In this document: piece by piece, positions 1-8,594 of the stretch | Layout of the letters: the number at the start of each line of letters is the position of its first letter | How positions within the stretch are numbered: position 1 is the stretch's first letter | NCBI RefSeq assembly: GCF_004786015.1 | Contig: NZ_CP032096.1 | Span: forward strand, 744,001-808,000 | DNA length: 64,000 nt | From: Hydrogenovibrio crunogenus | GTDB lineage: Bacteria; Pseudomonadota; Gammaproteobacteria; Thiomicrospirales; Thiomicrospiraceae | Direction of reading: 5' to 3' | The notes under the pieces: model-generated | Seen by the model: the letters and a program-made list of their open reading frames with translations, nothing else | Told to the model about the DNA's origin: nothing | Databases searched by the model: none | Program-made: the position numbers and the translations under genes

Positions 1-2
1 AA

Positions 3-320
3 TGCCAGCGTTCATTAAAGCCTTTTGATTATCCTGTGACGTCATCGGTCACAGGGGTGTTTGTTGAGTCAGCGGCTTTGGCAGAAGATTTACCTTCTGA
101 AGTTGAAGTGTATGAGCTTTTAGAAGAAAAGATTTCGTTGATTGAATTGATTGAAGATGAATTGCTTCTAAATATTCCTTTAGCAGCCATTAATGATCAG
201 TCTGAAATGGCATATGACAATCAACTGGAAGATGAAGAGGCTTCTTTAGAAGTCGATGAATTAGAAAAGAAAGAAAATCCTTTTGCAGTATTGCAGGGAT
301 TAAAAAATAACCCGAATTAA
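3..320 (+). CDS. yceD: YceD family (DUF177) protein, 5' end cut by window edge
   Basis: C-terminal part of a YceD/DUF177 protein, the family whose gene precedes rpmF and which is linked to 23S rRNA accumulation. The frame is open from base 3, so the gene starts before the window and the GTG at 36 is internal. The visible start CQRSLKPF matches the family's CQRCGKPF region, with the second cysteine of that motif replaced. An acidic middle follows, then the typical ending with [10 protein letters not shown]. It lies 17 bases before rpmF and is probably co-transcribed. Identity rests on the motif, the ending and the neighbour. Confidence 0.85.
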   Translation, partial: CQRSLKPFDYPVTSSVTGVFVESAALAEDLPSEVEVYELLEEKISLIELIEDELLLNIPLAAINDQSEMAYDNQLEDEEASLEVDELEKKENPFAVLQGLKNNPN

Positions 321-337
321 ATTCAGGAGAATATAAA

Positions 338-511
338 ATGGCTGTTCAAAAAAGTCGAAAAACCCCTTCAAGACGTGGTATGCGTCGTTCTCATGATGCA
401 TTGTCTGCAACGGCAATCACTGTTGATGAAACAACTGGTGAACTTCACCGTCGTCACCATGTAACTGCTGATGGTTACTATAAAGGTAAAAAAGTCATTC
501 AAGACAAATAA
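338..511 (+). CDS. rpmF: 50S ribosomal protein L32
   Basis: Small basic ribosomal protein of the large subunit, 57 residues, the usual length. It starts [20 protein letters not shown], the classic L32 N-terminus, and ends with [12 protein letters not shown]. It contains no cysteine, so it is the zinc-free form. A Shine-Dalgarno CAGGAG sits about 9 bases before the ATG. It stands between yceD and plsX, an order conserved in many gammaproteobacteria that couples ribosome and lipid genes. Confidence is high. Confidence 0.97.
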   Translation: MAVQKSRKTPSRRGMRRSHDALSATAITVDETTGELHRRHHVTADGYYKGKKVIQDK

Positions 512-520
512 TCTTTTTAT

Positions 521-553
521 GAGGATTTAGTTGGCGGCGCTGACTAGATCCTT
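521..553 (+). other. Hairpin between rpmF and plsX
   Basis: Bases 521-531 (GAGGATTTAGT) can pair with 543-553 (ACTAGATCCTT) over 11 pairs, two of them G-U, around a GC-rich loop. It is followed by a T-rich but interrupted stretch, so it is a weak terminator candidate. It could be a partial terminator or an RNA processing site that lowers plsX expression relative to rpmF. The structure is seen; the function is inferred. Confidence 0.4.
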
Positions 554-604
554 CATTTCTTTTGTGTTTCTTCACGTCTACTATTTACTTTTTAGGATCT
601 GACC

Positions 605-1645
605 TTGAGTATTAAAATTGCTATCGATGCGATGGGTGGCGACCATGGTATTAAGGTAACAGTACCTGCTTCATTGGAAGCGCTGTCCAAATTTTCTGAT
701 ATTTCTATTGTGCTGGTAGGGAATCAATCCCTGATTGAAGCCGAACTTGCTAATCATAAGTATGACAAAAACCGTTTGTCTGTTGAGCATGCTGAGCAAG
801 TTGTAGAAATGGACGATTTACCCTCAAAGGCTCTTCGAAATAAACGCAAATCTTCAATGAGAATCGCTTTGAATCTTGTAAAAGACGATGTTGCTCAAGC
901 CTGTGTCAGTGCCGGCAATACTGGTGCTTTGATGGCCGTGTCTAAGTTTGTTCTGAAGACGTTACCGGGCATTGATCGACCAGCGATTTGTACTCAAATG
1001 CCCACCATGAAAGGACATGTTCATGTATTGGATTTGGGGGCCAATGTAGGCGCAGATGGCCAAAGTTTGGCGCAATTTGCTGTGATGGGGTCTGTTCTGG
1101 CGCAAGCGGTTGATAGCAATTCTCGCCCTAGAGTTGGGTTGCTTAATATCGGTGAAGAAGAAATTAAAGGTCATCAGCGCATTAAAGATGCCAATGAGAT
1201 TCTTAAGTCTTCCGATGCGATTAACTATGTCGGCTATGTAGAAGGTGATGAAATCTTTAAGGGTGATGTTGATGTGGTCTCTTGTGATGGGTTTGATGGA
1301 AACGTGGCGTTAAAAGCCAGTGAAGGGGTGGCTAAAATGATTGCTTTTTATCTGCGTGCTGCCTTTAATAAAAACCTTTTGACCAAGCTAGCAGGCCTGG
1401 TGGTTTATCCTGTTTTGAAAGCTTTTAAGGCAAAAGTGGATCCAAGACGTTATAATGGTGCTTCATTTTTAGGGCTACGTAAAATTGTCATCAAAAGCCA
1501 TGGTGGAGCAGATGTTTTTTCCTTCTATCATGCCATTGCGGAAGCGCGCTTAGAAGTGAATAAGAATGTTCCAGAGTTGATTGCAACAGAGGTAAAAACC
1601 ATTCTTGAAACACATCGAGCGGATGATGTTCAAACCAGTGAATAA
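605..1645 (+). CDS. plsX: Phosphate acyltransferase PlsX
   Basis: Converts acyl-ACP to acyl-phosphate, the first step in making phosphatidic acid by the PlsX/PlsY route; a peripheral membrane enzyme. The 346-residue product has the family opening IKIAIDAMGGDHG, then SAGNTGALMA near residue 105 and CDGFDGNVALK near 225. The start is TTG at 605, backed by AGGA at 594-597 with 7-base spacing and by alignment of the N-terminus; no in-frame ATG lies close by. Followed 47 bases later by fabH, linking phospholipid and fatty-acid synthesis. Confidence 0.95.
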   Translation: MSIKIAIDAMGGDHGIKVTVPASLEALSKFSDISIVLVGNQSLIEAELANHKYDKNRLSVEHAEQVVEMDDLPSKALRNKRKSSMRIALNLVKDDVAQACVSAGNTGALMAVSKFVLKTLPGIDRPAICTQMPTMKGHVHVLDLGANVGADGQSLAQFAVMGSVLAQAVDSNSRPRVGLLNIGEEEIKGHQRIKDANEILKSSDAINYVGYVEGDEIFKGDVDVVSCDGFDGNVALKASEGVAKMIAFYLRAAFNKNLLTKLAGLVVYPVLKAFKAKVDPRRYNGASFLGLRKIVIKSHGGADVFSFYHAIAEARLEVNKNVPELIATEVKTILETHRADDVQTSE

Positions 1646-1692
1646 GTAAAAAGAAAGTTAAAATAACTTAAGGCGCAGCTAAAGCAGGTCTC

Positions 1693-2670
1693 ATGAATCA
1701 AAGAATCTATAGTCGAATTGTTGGAACCGGTGGTTATCTTCCAGAGAAGGTAATGACTAATATTGATTTGGAAAAAATAGTCGATACCAGTGATGAGTGG
1801 ATTCGAGAGAGAACAGGAATCGAAGAGCGTCGAATTGCAGCAGAACAGGAAACAACGTGTGATCTTGCTGAAAAAGCATCTTTACAAGCCTTAGAAATGG
1901 CGGGGCTAGAAGGCAAAGATGTCGAATTGATTCTGGTCGCGACTACCACGCCAGATAAAATCTTTCCCAGTACAGCTACCTTGTTACAACACCGTTTAGG
2001 AAATCGAGGTGCGCCAGCATTCGATTTGCAGGCGGTGTGCACCGGCTTTGTTTATGCGTTGAGCGTTGCTGACCAGTATATTAAAAATGGCATGTATAAA
2101 CGGGTATTAGTTGTTGGCGCGGAGACATTGTCTCGTATTACGAACTGGAATGACCGCAATACCTGCGTTTTATTTGGAGATGGCGCTGGAGCGGTTGTTT
2201 TGGAAGCCTCGACTGAAACGGGTATTTTATCCACGCATATTCATGCGGATGGTCAATATGAAGAATTGCTACATGTTCCATCTGGTCCTTCTAAACTTCC
2301 TCAAACCGATGATGTGGCAGAAAAAACGATGTCAATGAAGGGGAATGAAGTCTTTAAGGTGGCAGTGAATACGTTAAGTAAAATTGCAACAGAAACGCTA
2401 GACGCCAACCAAATGCAAAAAGAAGATTTGGATTGGCTCGTGCCGCATCAAGCGAACTTAAGAATTATTAAAGCGACAGCTAAAAAGCTAAAATTAGGTG
2501 ATGATCAAACCGTCATAACGGTTAATAAACACGCGAATACATCAAGTGCCTCTATTCCGCTTGCATTGAATGAAGCGGTGAGAGACGGGCGTATTCAAAA
2601 AGGCCAGACATTATTGTTAGAAGCGTTTGGTGGTGGTTTTACTTGGGGATCGGCTCTGGTTAAATTTTAA
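1693..2670 (+). CDS. fabH: 3-oxoacyl-ACP synthase III (KAS III)
   Basis: Condenses acetyl-CoA with malonyl-ACP to start fatty-acid chains in the cytoplasm. The 325 residues match the usual FabH length. The thiolase-fold Cys-His-Asn triad is visible: C116 in AVCTGF, H252 in VPHQAN and N282 in [10 protein letters not shown]. The ending [13 protein letters not shown] is typical. Part of the plsX-fabH-fabD-fabG run. No anomaly seen. Confidence 0.97.
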   Translation: MNQRIYSRIVGTGGYLPEKVMTNIDLEKIVDTSDEWIRERTGIEERRIAAEQETTCDLAEKASLQALEMAGLEGKDVELILVATTTPDKIFPSTATLLQHRLGNRGAPAFDLQAVCTGFVYALSVADQYIKNGMYKRVLVVGAETLSRITNWNDRNTCVLFGDGAGAVVLEASTETGILSTHIHADGQYEELLHVPSGPSKLPQTDDVAEKTMSMKGNEVFKVAVNTLSKIATETLDANQMQKEDLDWLVPHQANLRIIKATAKKLKLGDDQTVITVNKHANTSSASIPLALNEAVRDGRIQKGQTLLLEAFGGGFTWGSALVKF

Positions 2671-2756
2671 CCTAAAATTTTTGTATAGCAGATAAATGCT
2701 TATCTCAGTAGCTTGTTAAACGATTAAAGTAACGTATTCGGAAGGACTTAATAATT

Positions 2757-3680
2757 ATGTCATACGCTTTTGTATTTCCCGGTCAAGGCTCTCAGTCACT
2801 AGGTATGATGGCTGATATGGCGGCCAATTACCCTATTGTTAAAACCACCTTTGATGAAGCTTCATCTGCATTGGGCTATGATTTGTGGGATGTTGTGCAA
2901 AATGGTCCAGAAGAGAAATTGAACCAAACCGATATTACCCAGCCAGCAATGTTGACTTCTGGAATTGCAACATGGCGTGCCTTGGCAGAACAAAAAGAAT
3001 TGTCACCAGCCTTTTTGGCTGGTCATTCATTAGGAGAATATTCAGCTTTGGTTGCTGCAGGCGTGATGACTTTGGCGCAAGGCGTTAGACTGGTTGCCGA
3101 AAGAGGTCGTTTAATGCAATCGGCTGTGCCAGCCGGTGAAGGTGCGATGGCCGCTGTTCTAGGGTTAGAAGATCAGCAAATTATGGATATCTGTGCAGAG
3201 CAAGACGGCGTAGTGGAAGCGGTTAACTTTAACTCACCTGGTCAGGTAGTTATAGCGGGTGAAAAGAAAGCAGTGGATGCGGCTTTACCCGCATTTGAAG
3301 CCGCAGGGGCTAAACGTGTGGTTCTGTTATCAGTAAGCGTGCCTTCTCATTGTTCTTTAATGAAGCCTGCCGCGGAGGCATTGGCAAAAGAGCTTGAAGG
3401 TATGACGTTGAATGCTCCCAATATTCCTGTTTTGCATAATGCGAGTGTTGAAAGCTATCAAGATGAAGCGTCAATTAAGCGTGCTTTGATTGAGCAGCTT
3501 TACCGTCCTGTGCAATGGGTTAAAACGATTGAGCAGATGAAAGAAAGTGGCGTAGATTCGCTTTATGAATTAGGTCCAGGCAAAGTTTTGATGGGTTTGA
3601 ACCGTCGTATTGATCGTAAAATGGGGATGCAAGCTGTTTATGATTCGGCTACACTTACCGCATCAATAGAAACACTTTAA
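2757..3680 (+). CDS. fabD: Malonyl-CoA:ACP transacylase
   Basis: Moves malonyl from CoA to ACP for chain elongation. The 307-residue protein carries FPGQGSQ near the N-terminus, the nucleophile S91 in GHSLGEYSAL, R116 in the carboxylate-binding stretch ERGRLMQ and H198 in VPSHC. The ATG follows a GGAAGGA Shine-Dalgarno. It is followed after 9 bases by fabG, so the two are very likely co-transcribed. Confidence 0.97.
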   Translation: MSYAFVFPGQGSQSLGMMADMAANYPIVKTTFDEASSALGYDLWDVVQNGPEEKLNQTDITQPAMLTSGIATWRALAEQKELSPAFLAGHSLGEYSALVAAGVMTLAQGVRLVAERGRLMQSAVPAGEGAMAAVLGLEDQQIMDICAEQDGVVEAVNFNSPGQVVIAGEKKAVDAALPAFEAAGAKRVVLLSVSVPSHCSLMKPAAEALAKELEGMTLNAPNIPVLHNASVESYQDEASIKRALIEQLYRPVQWVKTIEQMKESGVDSLYELGPGKVLMGLNRRIDRKMGMQAVYDSATLTASIETL

Positions 3681-3689
3681 GGAAAGGTT

Positions 3690-4430
3690 ATGTTATCTGG
3701 AAAAATTGCATTTGTAACTGGCGCAAGCCGAGGTATTGGTAAAGCGATCGCTTTGGATCTGGCAGCAAATGGCGCGACAGTTATTGGAACAGCTACCTCT
3801 GAAAAAGGTGCACAAGCGATTTCAGATTATTTGAGTGCTGCAGGTGCTCAAGGTACAGGGAAATGCTTAAATGTTACGGATGCCGATATGATTGCATCGG
3901 TTTTGTCTGAAATTACTCAAGAATTCGGAACCCCTACGATTTTAGTGAATAATGCCGGCATTACGCGTGACAACTTATTGATGCGTATGAAAGATGATGA
4001 ATGGGATGATATTATTGATACCAATCTGAGTTCGGTTTACCGTATGTCAAAAGCCTGTTTACGCGGCATGATGAAAGCAAAACAAGGCGCTATTATTAAT
4101 ATTGCCTCTGTTGTAGGGGTTATGGGGAATGCTGGTCAAACCAACTATGCCGCTGCTAAAGCAGGCATTATGGGCTTTACCAAGTCTTTAGCCCGAGAAA
4201 TCGGTGCGAAGAACGTAACCGTTAATACGGTTGCGCCAGGGTTTATTGACACCGATATGACGCGTGCGTTACCTGAAGAGCAACGTGAAGCATTAACACA
4301 ACAGATTCCTTTAAAACGATTAGGAGAGCCTGAAGACATTGCTAAGACAGTTACTTTTTTAGCGTCAGAAGGCGGTAGTTATATCACCGGCCAAACATTA
4401 AATGTGAATGGTGGTATGTATATGATTTAA
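3690..4430 (+). CDS. fabG: 3-oxoacyl-ACP reductase
   Basis: NADPH-dependent reduction of 3-ketoacyl-ACP, a short-chain dehydrogenase of 246 residues. It has the glycine-rich TGASRGIGKAIA, NNAG near 87-90 and the catalytic set N112, S140, Y153, K157 (YAAAK). It ends with the NVNGGMYMI typical of FabG. The following 171-base gap before acpP includes a perfect palindrome ATTCGCGAAT at 4481-4490 and is AT-rich, so acpP may have its own promoter there. Confidence 0.97.
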   Translation: MLSGKIAFVTGASRGIGKAIALDLAANGATVIGTATSEKGAQAISDYLSAAGAQGTGKCLNVTDADMIASVLSEITQEFGTPTILVNNAGITRDNLLMRMKDDEWDDIIDTNLSSVYRMSKACLRGMMKAKQGAIINIASVVGVMGNAGQTNYAAAKAGIMGFTKSLAREIGAKNVTVNTVAPGFIDTDMTRALPEEQREALTQQIPLKRLGEPEDIAKTVTFLASEGGSYITGQTLNVNGGMYMI

Positions 4431-4601
4431 CTGCCGTTTAATGTCTTTTTGGTCAAGAAGGCTTAAAGGGTTTGATTTGAATTCGCGAATGACGCCAAAT
4501 TAGTTTTCAAAATAGCTTGAAAAAAAACAGAGATAAGGCGAAAATGAGCAAAATTTTTAAAAGATAAATTTTAACTTAATAAATAAACCGGAGAACATTC
4601 C

Positions 4602-4838
4602 ATGAGCAGTATTGAAGAACGCGTCAAAAAAATTGTTGTTGAGCAATTAGGTGTAGAGGAAGATCAAGTTACAGCTGATGCTTCTTTCATCGATGATTTA
4701 GGTGCGGATTCACTAGACACAGTTGAATTGGTAATGGCATTGGAAGAAGAGTTTGATTGTGAAATCCCTGATGAAGAAGCAGAGAAGATTTCTACTCTAG
4801 CGCAAGCTACTTCTTATGTAGAAGCGAACTTAGATTAA
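4602..4838 (+). CDS. acpP: Acyl carrier protein
   Basis: 78-residue acidic carrier that holds growing acyl chains on phosphopantetheine. The attachment serine is S37 in [10 protein letters not shown]; the protein otherwise matches standard ACP, beginning [12 protein letters not shown] and ending near SYVEANLD. Strong Shine-Dalgarno CCGGAGAAC before the ATG. Followed directly by an intrinsic terminator, consistent with a high-abundance separate transcript. AcpS, which modifies it, is encoded at 35824. Confidence 0.98.
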   Translation: MSSIEERVKKIVVEQLGVEEDQVTADASFIDDLGADSLDTVELVMALEEEFDCEIPDEEAEKISTLAQATSYVEANLD

Positions 4839-4853
4839 TTTCTAAGTGCGATT

Positions 4854-4881
4854 AAAAAAAGCCGTTTTTACGGCTTTTTTT
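4854..4881 (+). terminator. Intrinsic terminator after acpP
   Basis: A-run plus GCCGT pairs with ACGGC plus a T-run around a short T loop, ending in seven T. It lies 15 bases after the acpP stop and separates acpP from fabF. Confidence 0.9.
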
Positions 4882-4944
4882 GTTTCTGATATGTCAAAAT
4901 ATCAGGTAAGGTTTGGTGTGATTAATAATGAACTCTCGACACCT

Positions 4945-4964
4945 TTTATCCCATTATGGATAAA
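4945..4964. promoter_or_regulatory. Inverted repeat upstream of fabF, possible operator
   Basis: Perfect 7-base arms TTTATCC and GGATAAA separated by 6 bases, in the 173-base acpP-fabF gap. It could bind a dimeric regulator of fabF expression; a further small inverted repeat (GTTGC/GCAAC) follows near 4972-4985. The repeat is seen, the role is a guess. Confidence 0.35.
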
Positions 4965-5060
4965 GAATCATGTTGCAGGCGCAACAAGGGGTGGTTAGGT
5001 ACAGGTAATAGACAAAAGGTATCCTTGCCACTTTAGAGTAATGTTTAAGAAGGAATGAAT

Positions 5061-6299
5061 ATGAAAATGCGTCGTGTTGTCATGACGGGTGTCGGATGTG
5101 TGACGCCTCTTGGAAATACTGTAGAACAAACCTGGTCTGGCTTGTTAAAAGGACAAAGTGGGATCGATTTCTTAACGGCTTTTGATACTGAAAATTTCGC
5201 CGTTAAATTTGGAGGTGAGATCAAGGGTTTTGATATTACTGAGTATATTACCGCCAAGGAAGCCAAAAAAATGGATCCTTTTATTCACTATGGTTTGGCC
5301 GCAGGAACACAAGCCCTTAAAGATTCCGGTTTGGAAGTAACAGACGATAATGCATGTCGAATCGGTGTGTCTATCGGCTCTGGTATTGGCGGCATCGGAT
5401 CGATTGAAAAACAACACGGTATTATGGAGAAATCAGGTCCTCGACGTGTTTCACCTTTTTTTGTTCCAAGTTCCATTATTAATATGGTTTCCGGTAATTT
5501 ATCGATTATGCATGGTTTGAAAGGACCAAATATGGCGATTGGAACCGCTTGTGCAACAGGGACTCACAGTATAGGGGATGCCTATCGCATGATTCAGTTT
5601 GGGGATGCCGATGTCATGATTGCAGGCGGTGCTGAACATGCAACAACTCAACTTGGTGTGGCCGGGTTTGCGGCCGCCAAAGCTTTATCGACTCGTAATG
5701 ATGACCCGAAAGGGGCGAGCCGTCCTTGGGATCAAGGGCGTGATGGTTTTGTACTGAGTGATGGTGCTGGTGCCGTCGTGTTAGAAGAGTACGAGCATGC
5801 AAAAGCCCGTGGTGCAGAAATATATTGTGAAATTGTCGGGTTCGGCATGAGTGGAGATGCTTACCACATGACAAAACCGGCTGATGGCGGAGAAGGCGGA
5901 GCGCGTTGTGTAACCAATGCGCTGAATAATGCCGGCATTACGCCAGAGCAAGTAGATTATATTAATGCGCACGGAACTTCTACACCTGCTGGAGATGTCT
6001 GCGAAGCCAGTGCCATTAAATCGGTGTTTGGTGAACATGCCCACCGTTTGGCTGTCAGTTCAACCAAATCCATGACAGGGCATGCTCTAGGTGCTGCAGG
6101 CGCTATGGAAGCAGTCTTTACGGCATTAGCCATCAAAGAACAAGTCTTACCCCCCACAATCAACTTAGAAACACCTGCTGAAGGGTGTGACTTAGATTTT
6201 GTACCTGGTGAGGCACGCCAAGCCAAGGTGACTTACGCTGTTTCCAACTCGTTGGGATTCGGTGGAACAAATGCGTCCCTGGTTTTTGGAAAGGTTTGA
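5061..6299 (+). CDS. fabF: 3-oxoacyl-ACP synthase II (KAS II)
   Basis: Elongation condensing enzyme of fatty-acid synthesis. Starting at ATG 5061 it has 412 residues; the in-frame ATG at 5055 abuts the AAGAAGGA Shine-Dalgarno, whereas 5061 has ideal spacing and aligns with the usual FabF start. The Cys-His-His triad is C164 (TACATG), H304 (NAHGTSTP) and H341 ([13 protein letters not shown]). The C-terminus has [15 protein letters not shown]. Probably the head of a transcript running through pabB, pabC, mltG and onward. Confidence 0.96.
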   Translation: MKMRRVVMTGVGCVTPLGNTVEQTWSGLLKGQSGIDFLTAFDTENFAVKFGGEIKGFDITEYITAKEAKKMDPFIHYGLAAGTQALKDSGLEVTDDNACRIGVSIGSGIGGIGSIEKQHGIMEKSGPRRVSPFFVPSSIINMVSGNLSIMHGLKGPNMAIGTACATGTHSIGDAYRMIQFGDADVMIAGGAEHATTQLGVAGFAAAKALSTRNDDPKGASRPWDQGRDGFVLSDGAGAVVLEEYEHAKARGAEIYCEIVGFGMSGDAYHMTKPADGGEGGARCVTNALNNAGITPEQVDYINAHGTSTPAGDVCEASAIKSVFGEHAHRLAVSSTKSMTGHALGAAGAMEAVFTALAIKEQVLPPTINLETPAEGCDLDFVPGEARQAKVTYAVSNSLGFGGTNASLVFGKV

Positions 6300-6352
6300 T
6301 GCAGATTGATTATTCAATCTTAAGCCTAAAGTAAGGTCAGAGAATCGTTAAT

Positions 6353-7714
6353 ATGGCCGATATGTCGTCACAGTTGTTTCAAGTCCGTTCTGAGGCTTGT
6401 ACAGCTGTCGATCTTCTTCAACTTCATCAGTTTCATTCTGACCGTTATCCTTTTTTGCTTGAAAGTGTTGCTCATGGCGCTTTGGGTCGTTATGACATTC
6501 TGTTTGCTTTCCCACAAGACAAGAAAATTTTGTCTTCGTTCGAGTCGGCTGAAAAGTTCTTAACCGAGTTTGAAGATTCTTTTAAAGCGGTAAAATGCGA
6601 AACAATTGAAACCGATTTACCCTTTACCGGCGGGTGGTTTGGCTATTTCAGTTATGATTATGCTCAGGTGGTTGAACCCTCCTTATCCCTACCTGTCTCT
6701 GAATTGCCACTCGCTATTTTAGTGCGTGTGCCCGCGGCCATTATTTATGATCATCAGACAGAGCAACTTCATTTCATTGTCGAAACCGATTTTTCACATT
6801 TATTGGATGAAATGCAGCGTGATTTTAACCATGCGAAAGTCGAGCCGCTCAAACGCCAGAAAATTCAAATTCAACAACAATCCGAAGAGCCTGAACAAAA
6901 ATACCTAGAGGGTATAGAGGCCATCAAGGAATATATTTTGGCAGGCGACATCTTTCAGGTGAATTTGTCACGGGAATGGCAGCTGTCACTAGAAAATGAT
7001 GAGTATCTGCCGCTGTATCAATCATTGAGAGAGCATAATCCAGCGCCTTTCGCTGCCTGTGTCAATTGGGGAGATTGGCAAATTTTAAGCTCTTCACCTG
7101 AACGATTGGTGCGCTATCAAGCACCTTGGGTAGAAACCCGTCCGATTGCCGGAACACGGAAACGAAGCCAGGATGACGCCGCAGATAAGGCATTGATTGA
7201 AGAGTTGATTTCTCACCCTAAAGAAATTGCTGAACACATCATGCTGATTGATTTAGAAAGAAACGACCTAGGGCGTATCTGTCAATCAGGATCGGTTGAG
7301 GTCAATGAGTTGATGGGGGTGGAAACGTATGAGCATGTGCATCATATCGTTTCAAATGTCAGAGGGCATTTAAAAGAGGGGATGACACCACTTGAAATCA
7401 TTCATGCCACCTTCCCCGGCGGCACGATAACAGGGTGTCCTAAAATTCGATGTATGGAAATCATCGCAGAACTAGAGAAGATGCCTCGTCAGGCGTATAC
7501 TGGTTCACTCGGTTACATTAATCGAGATGGTTCGTTAGATTTTAATATTCTGATTCGAACCATTTTGAAACAACATAACCAAGTTTCTTTTAGAGCGGGG
7601 GCAGGCATCGTCGCAGACTCTATTCCGGAACGGGAATTAGAAGAGTCCCGTCACAAAGCCAAAGGAATGTTGAATGCCTTAACGCTTTTTAAAGAGGAGA
7701 GTCGTGATGAGTGA
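6353..7714 (+). CDS. pabB: Aminodeoxychorismate synthase component I
   Basis: Chorismate-binding enzyme of 453 residues forming 4-amino-4-deoxychorismate for folate synthesis. Signatures of the anthranilate/ADC synthase family are clear: PIAGTRKR at 264-271, LIDLERNDLGR near 298-308, HHIVSNVRG near 330 and FPGGTITGCPK at 354-364. The PIAGT motif has Ala where E. coli PabB has the reactive Lys (PIKGT), a state shared with TrpE and some PabB proteins. The assignment to PabB rather than TrpE rests on its overlap with pabC. No strong Shine-Dalgarno is visible. Confidence 0.87.
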   Translation: MADMSSQLFQVRSEACTAVDLLQLHQFHSDRYPFLLESVAHGALGRYDILFAFPQDKKILSSFESAEKFLTEFEDSFKAVKCETIETDLPFTGGWFGYFSYDYAQVVEPSLSLPVSELPLAILVRVPAAIIYDHQTEQLHFIVETDFSHLLDEMQRDFNHAKVEPLKRQKIQIQQQSEEPEQKYLEGIEAIKEYILAGDIFQVNLSREWQLSLENDEYLPLYQSLREHNPAPFAACVNWGDWQILSSSPERLVRYQAPWVETRPIAGTRKRSQDDAADKALIEELISHPKEIAEHIMLIDLERNDLGRICQSGSVEVNELMGVETYEHVHHIVSNVRGHLKEGMTPLEIIHATFPGGTITGCPKIRCMEIIAELEKMPRQAYTGSLGYINRDGSLDFNILIRTILKQHNQVSFRAGAGIVADSIPERELEESRHKAKGMLNALTLFKEESRDE

Positions 7715-8594
7715 TATTGTACATACCTGGCTGGATGGTGATCCGATTTCAACGGATAAATTAGATCGTGGATTGTTGTATGGAGATGGTTTTTTCACCA
7801 CTATTTTATTGGTTGATGGACAGTTAGCCAATTGGAACCAACATTGGGCACGGTTGAAAAACAGTGCTGAACGATTAAAGTTTCCGGCTTTGAATCAAGC
7901 CAATTTGCTGAATGACTTAATCAGTATCATTAAGTCGCGTCCAGCAGAGCCGTTCGAAATTTTAAAAATATTGATTACTCGTGGCAAAGGCGGTGTGGGC
8001 TATCAACCCGCAGAAAAAAGTGTACCGAGTATTTATATACAGCGGTTGCCTTTTCCACAAGAGCGAGCCAAAACGGTGCTTAAAAACGACCAGGCCTGGC
8101 CATTTTTTACCGTGACGATGACGGTATCCGACACGCTTTGCTGTCAGCAACCACAATTAGCCGGCATGAAACATTTGAACCGTTTGGAAAATGTCTTGGC
8201 TCGCCAGGAACTAATGAACACCGAATTTGATGAAGCTGTCATGCTGACACAAAACGGGCTGGTCATTTCCGCCACGCAATCGAACTTGGTGTTGATTGAA
8301 GGCCAGCAATTAATTTCACCTTTTTTAGATCAGAGCGGGGTGCAAGGAACCTGCTTGTCATCTTTGCCAGAGGCGTTATCGAAGGACGGGTGGACTCTTG
8401 AATCGCGCCATATCTCTCTGGCAGATTTGGCCACAGCCGATGAAATCTTTTGTTGTAATGCGGTTCGTGGCGTGATGCCGGTTCGGCAGTTTCAGCACAA
8501 GCACTTTGAAACGGAAAAAGGGACAAAAATCGCCCAGGCCTGGTTAGAATGGCAAGGTGCACACTTAACAGATGTTAAAGAACTAAAATCATGA
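7707..8594 (+). CDS. pabC: Aminodeoxychorismate lyase (PLP, class IV)
   Basis: PLP enzyme releasing pyruvate from aminodeoxychorismate to give 4-aminobenzoate. From ATG 7707 it has 295 residues; AGAGGAGA at 7692-7699 is 7 bases upstream, and GTG 7704 is the alternative. It overlaps the end of pabB. The PLP lysine is K155 in MKHLNRLENV; the start carries LDRGLLYGDGFFTT, a class IV hallmark. Where relatives usually read V-T-E before the SNL loop this protein reads V-I-S, so the Glu contacting the PLP ring nitrogen appears to be Ser. Two copies of the CCAGGCCTGG word lie inside the gene. Confidence 0.9.
   Translation: MSDIVHTWLDGDPISTDKLDRGLLYGDGFFTTILLVDGQLANWNQHWARLKNSAERLKFPALNQANLLNDLISIIKSRPAEPFEILKILITRGKGGVGYQPAEKSVPSIYIQRLPFPQERAKTVLKNDQAWPFFTVTMTVSDTLCCQQPQLAGMKHLNRLENVLARQELMNTEFDEAVMLTQNGLVISATQSNLVLIEGQQLISPFLDQSGVQGTCLSSLPEALSKDGWTLESRHISLADLATADEIFCCNAVRGVMPVRQFQHKHFETEKGTKIAQAWLEWQGAHLTDVKELKS
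8082..8108. repeat. CCAGGCCTGG element inside pabC, with A-run and T-run flanks
   Basis: Exact palindrome at 8090-8099, read as Asp-Gln-Ala-Trp-Pro. It is preceded by AAAAA (8082-8086) and followed by TTTTTT (8103-8108), so the full terminator-like layout of the intergenic copies is present within the coding region. Confidence 0.85.
8525..8543. repeat. CCAGGCCTGG element near the 3' end of pabC
   Basis: Exact palindrome at 8534-8543, read as Ala-Gln-Ala-Trp-Leu, with AAAAA at 8525-8529 on the left and no T-run on the right. It is 444 bases from the first copy in the same gene. Confidence 0.85.
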
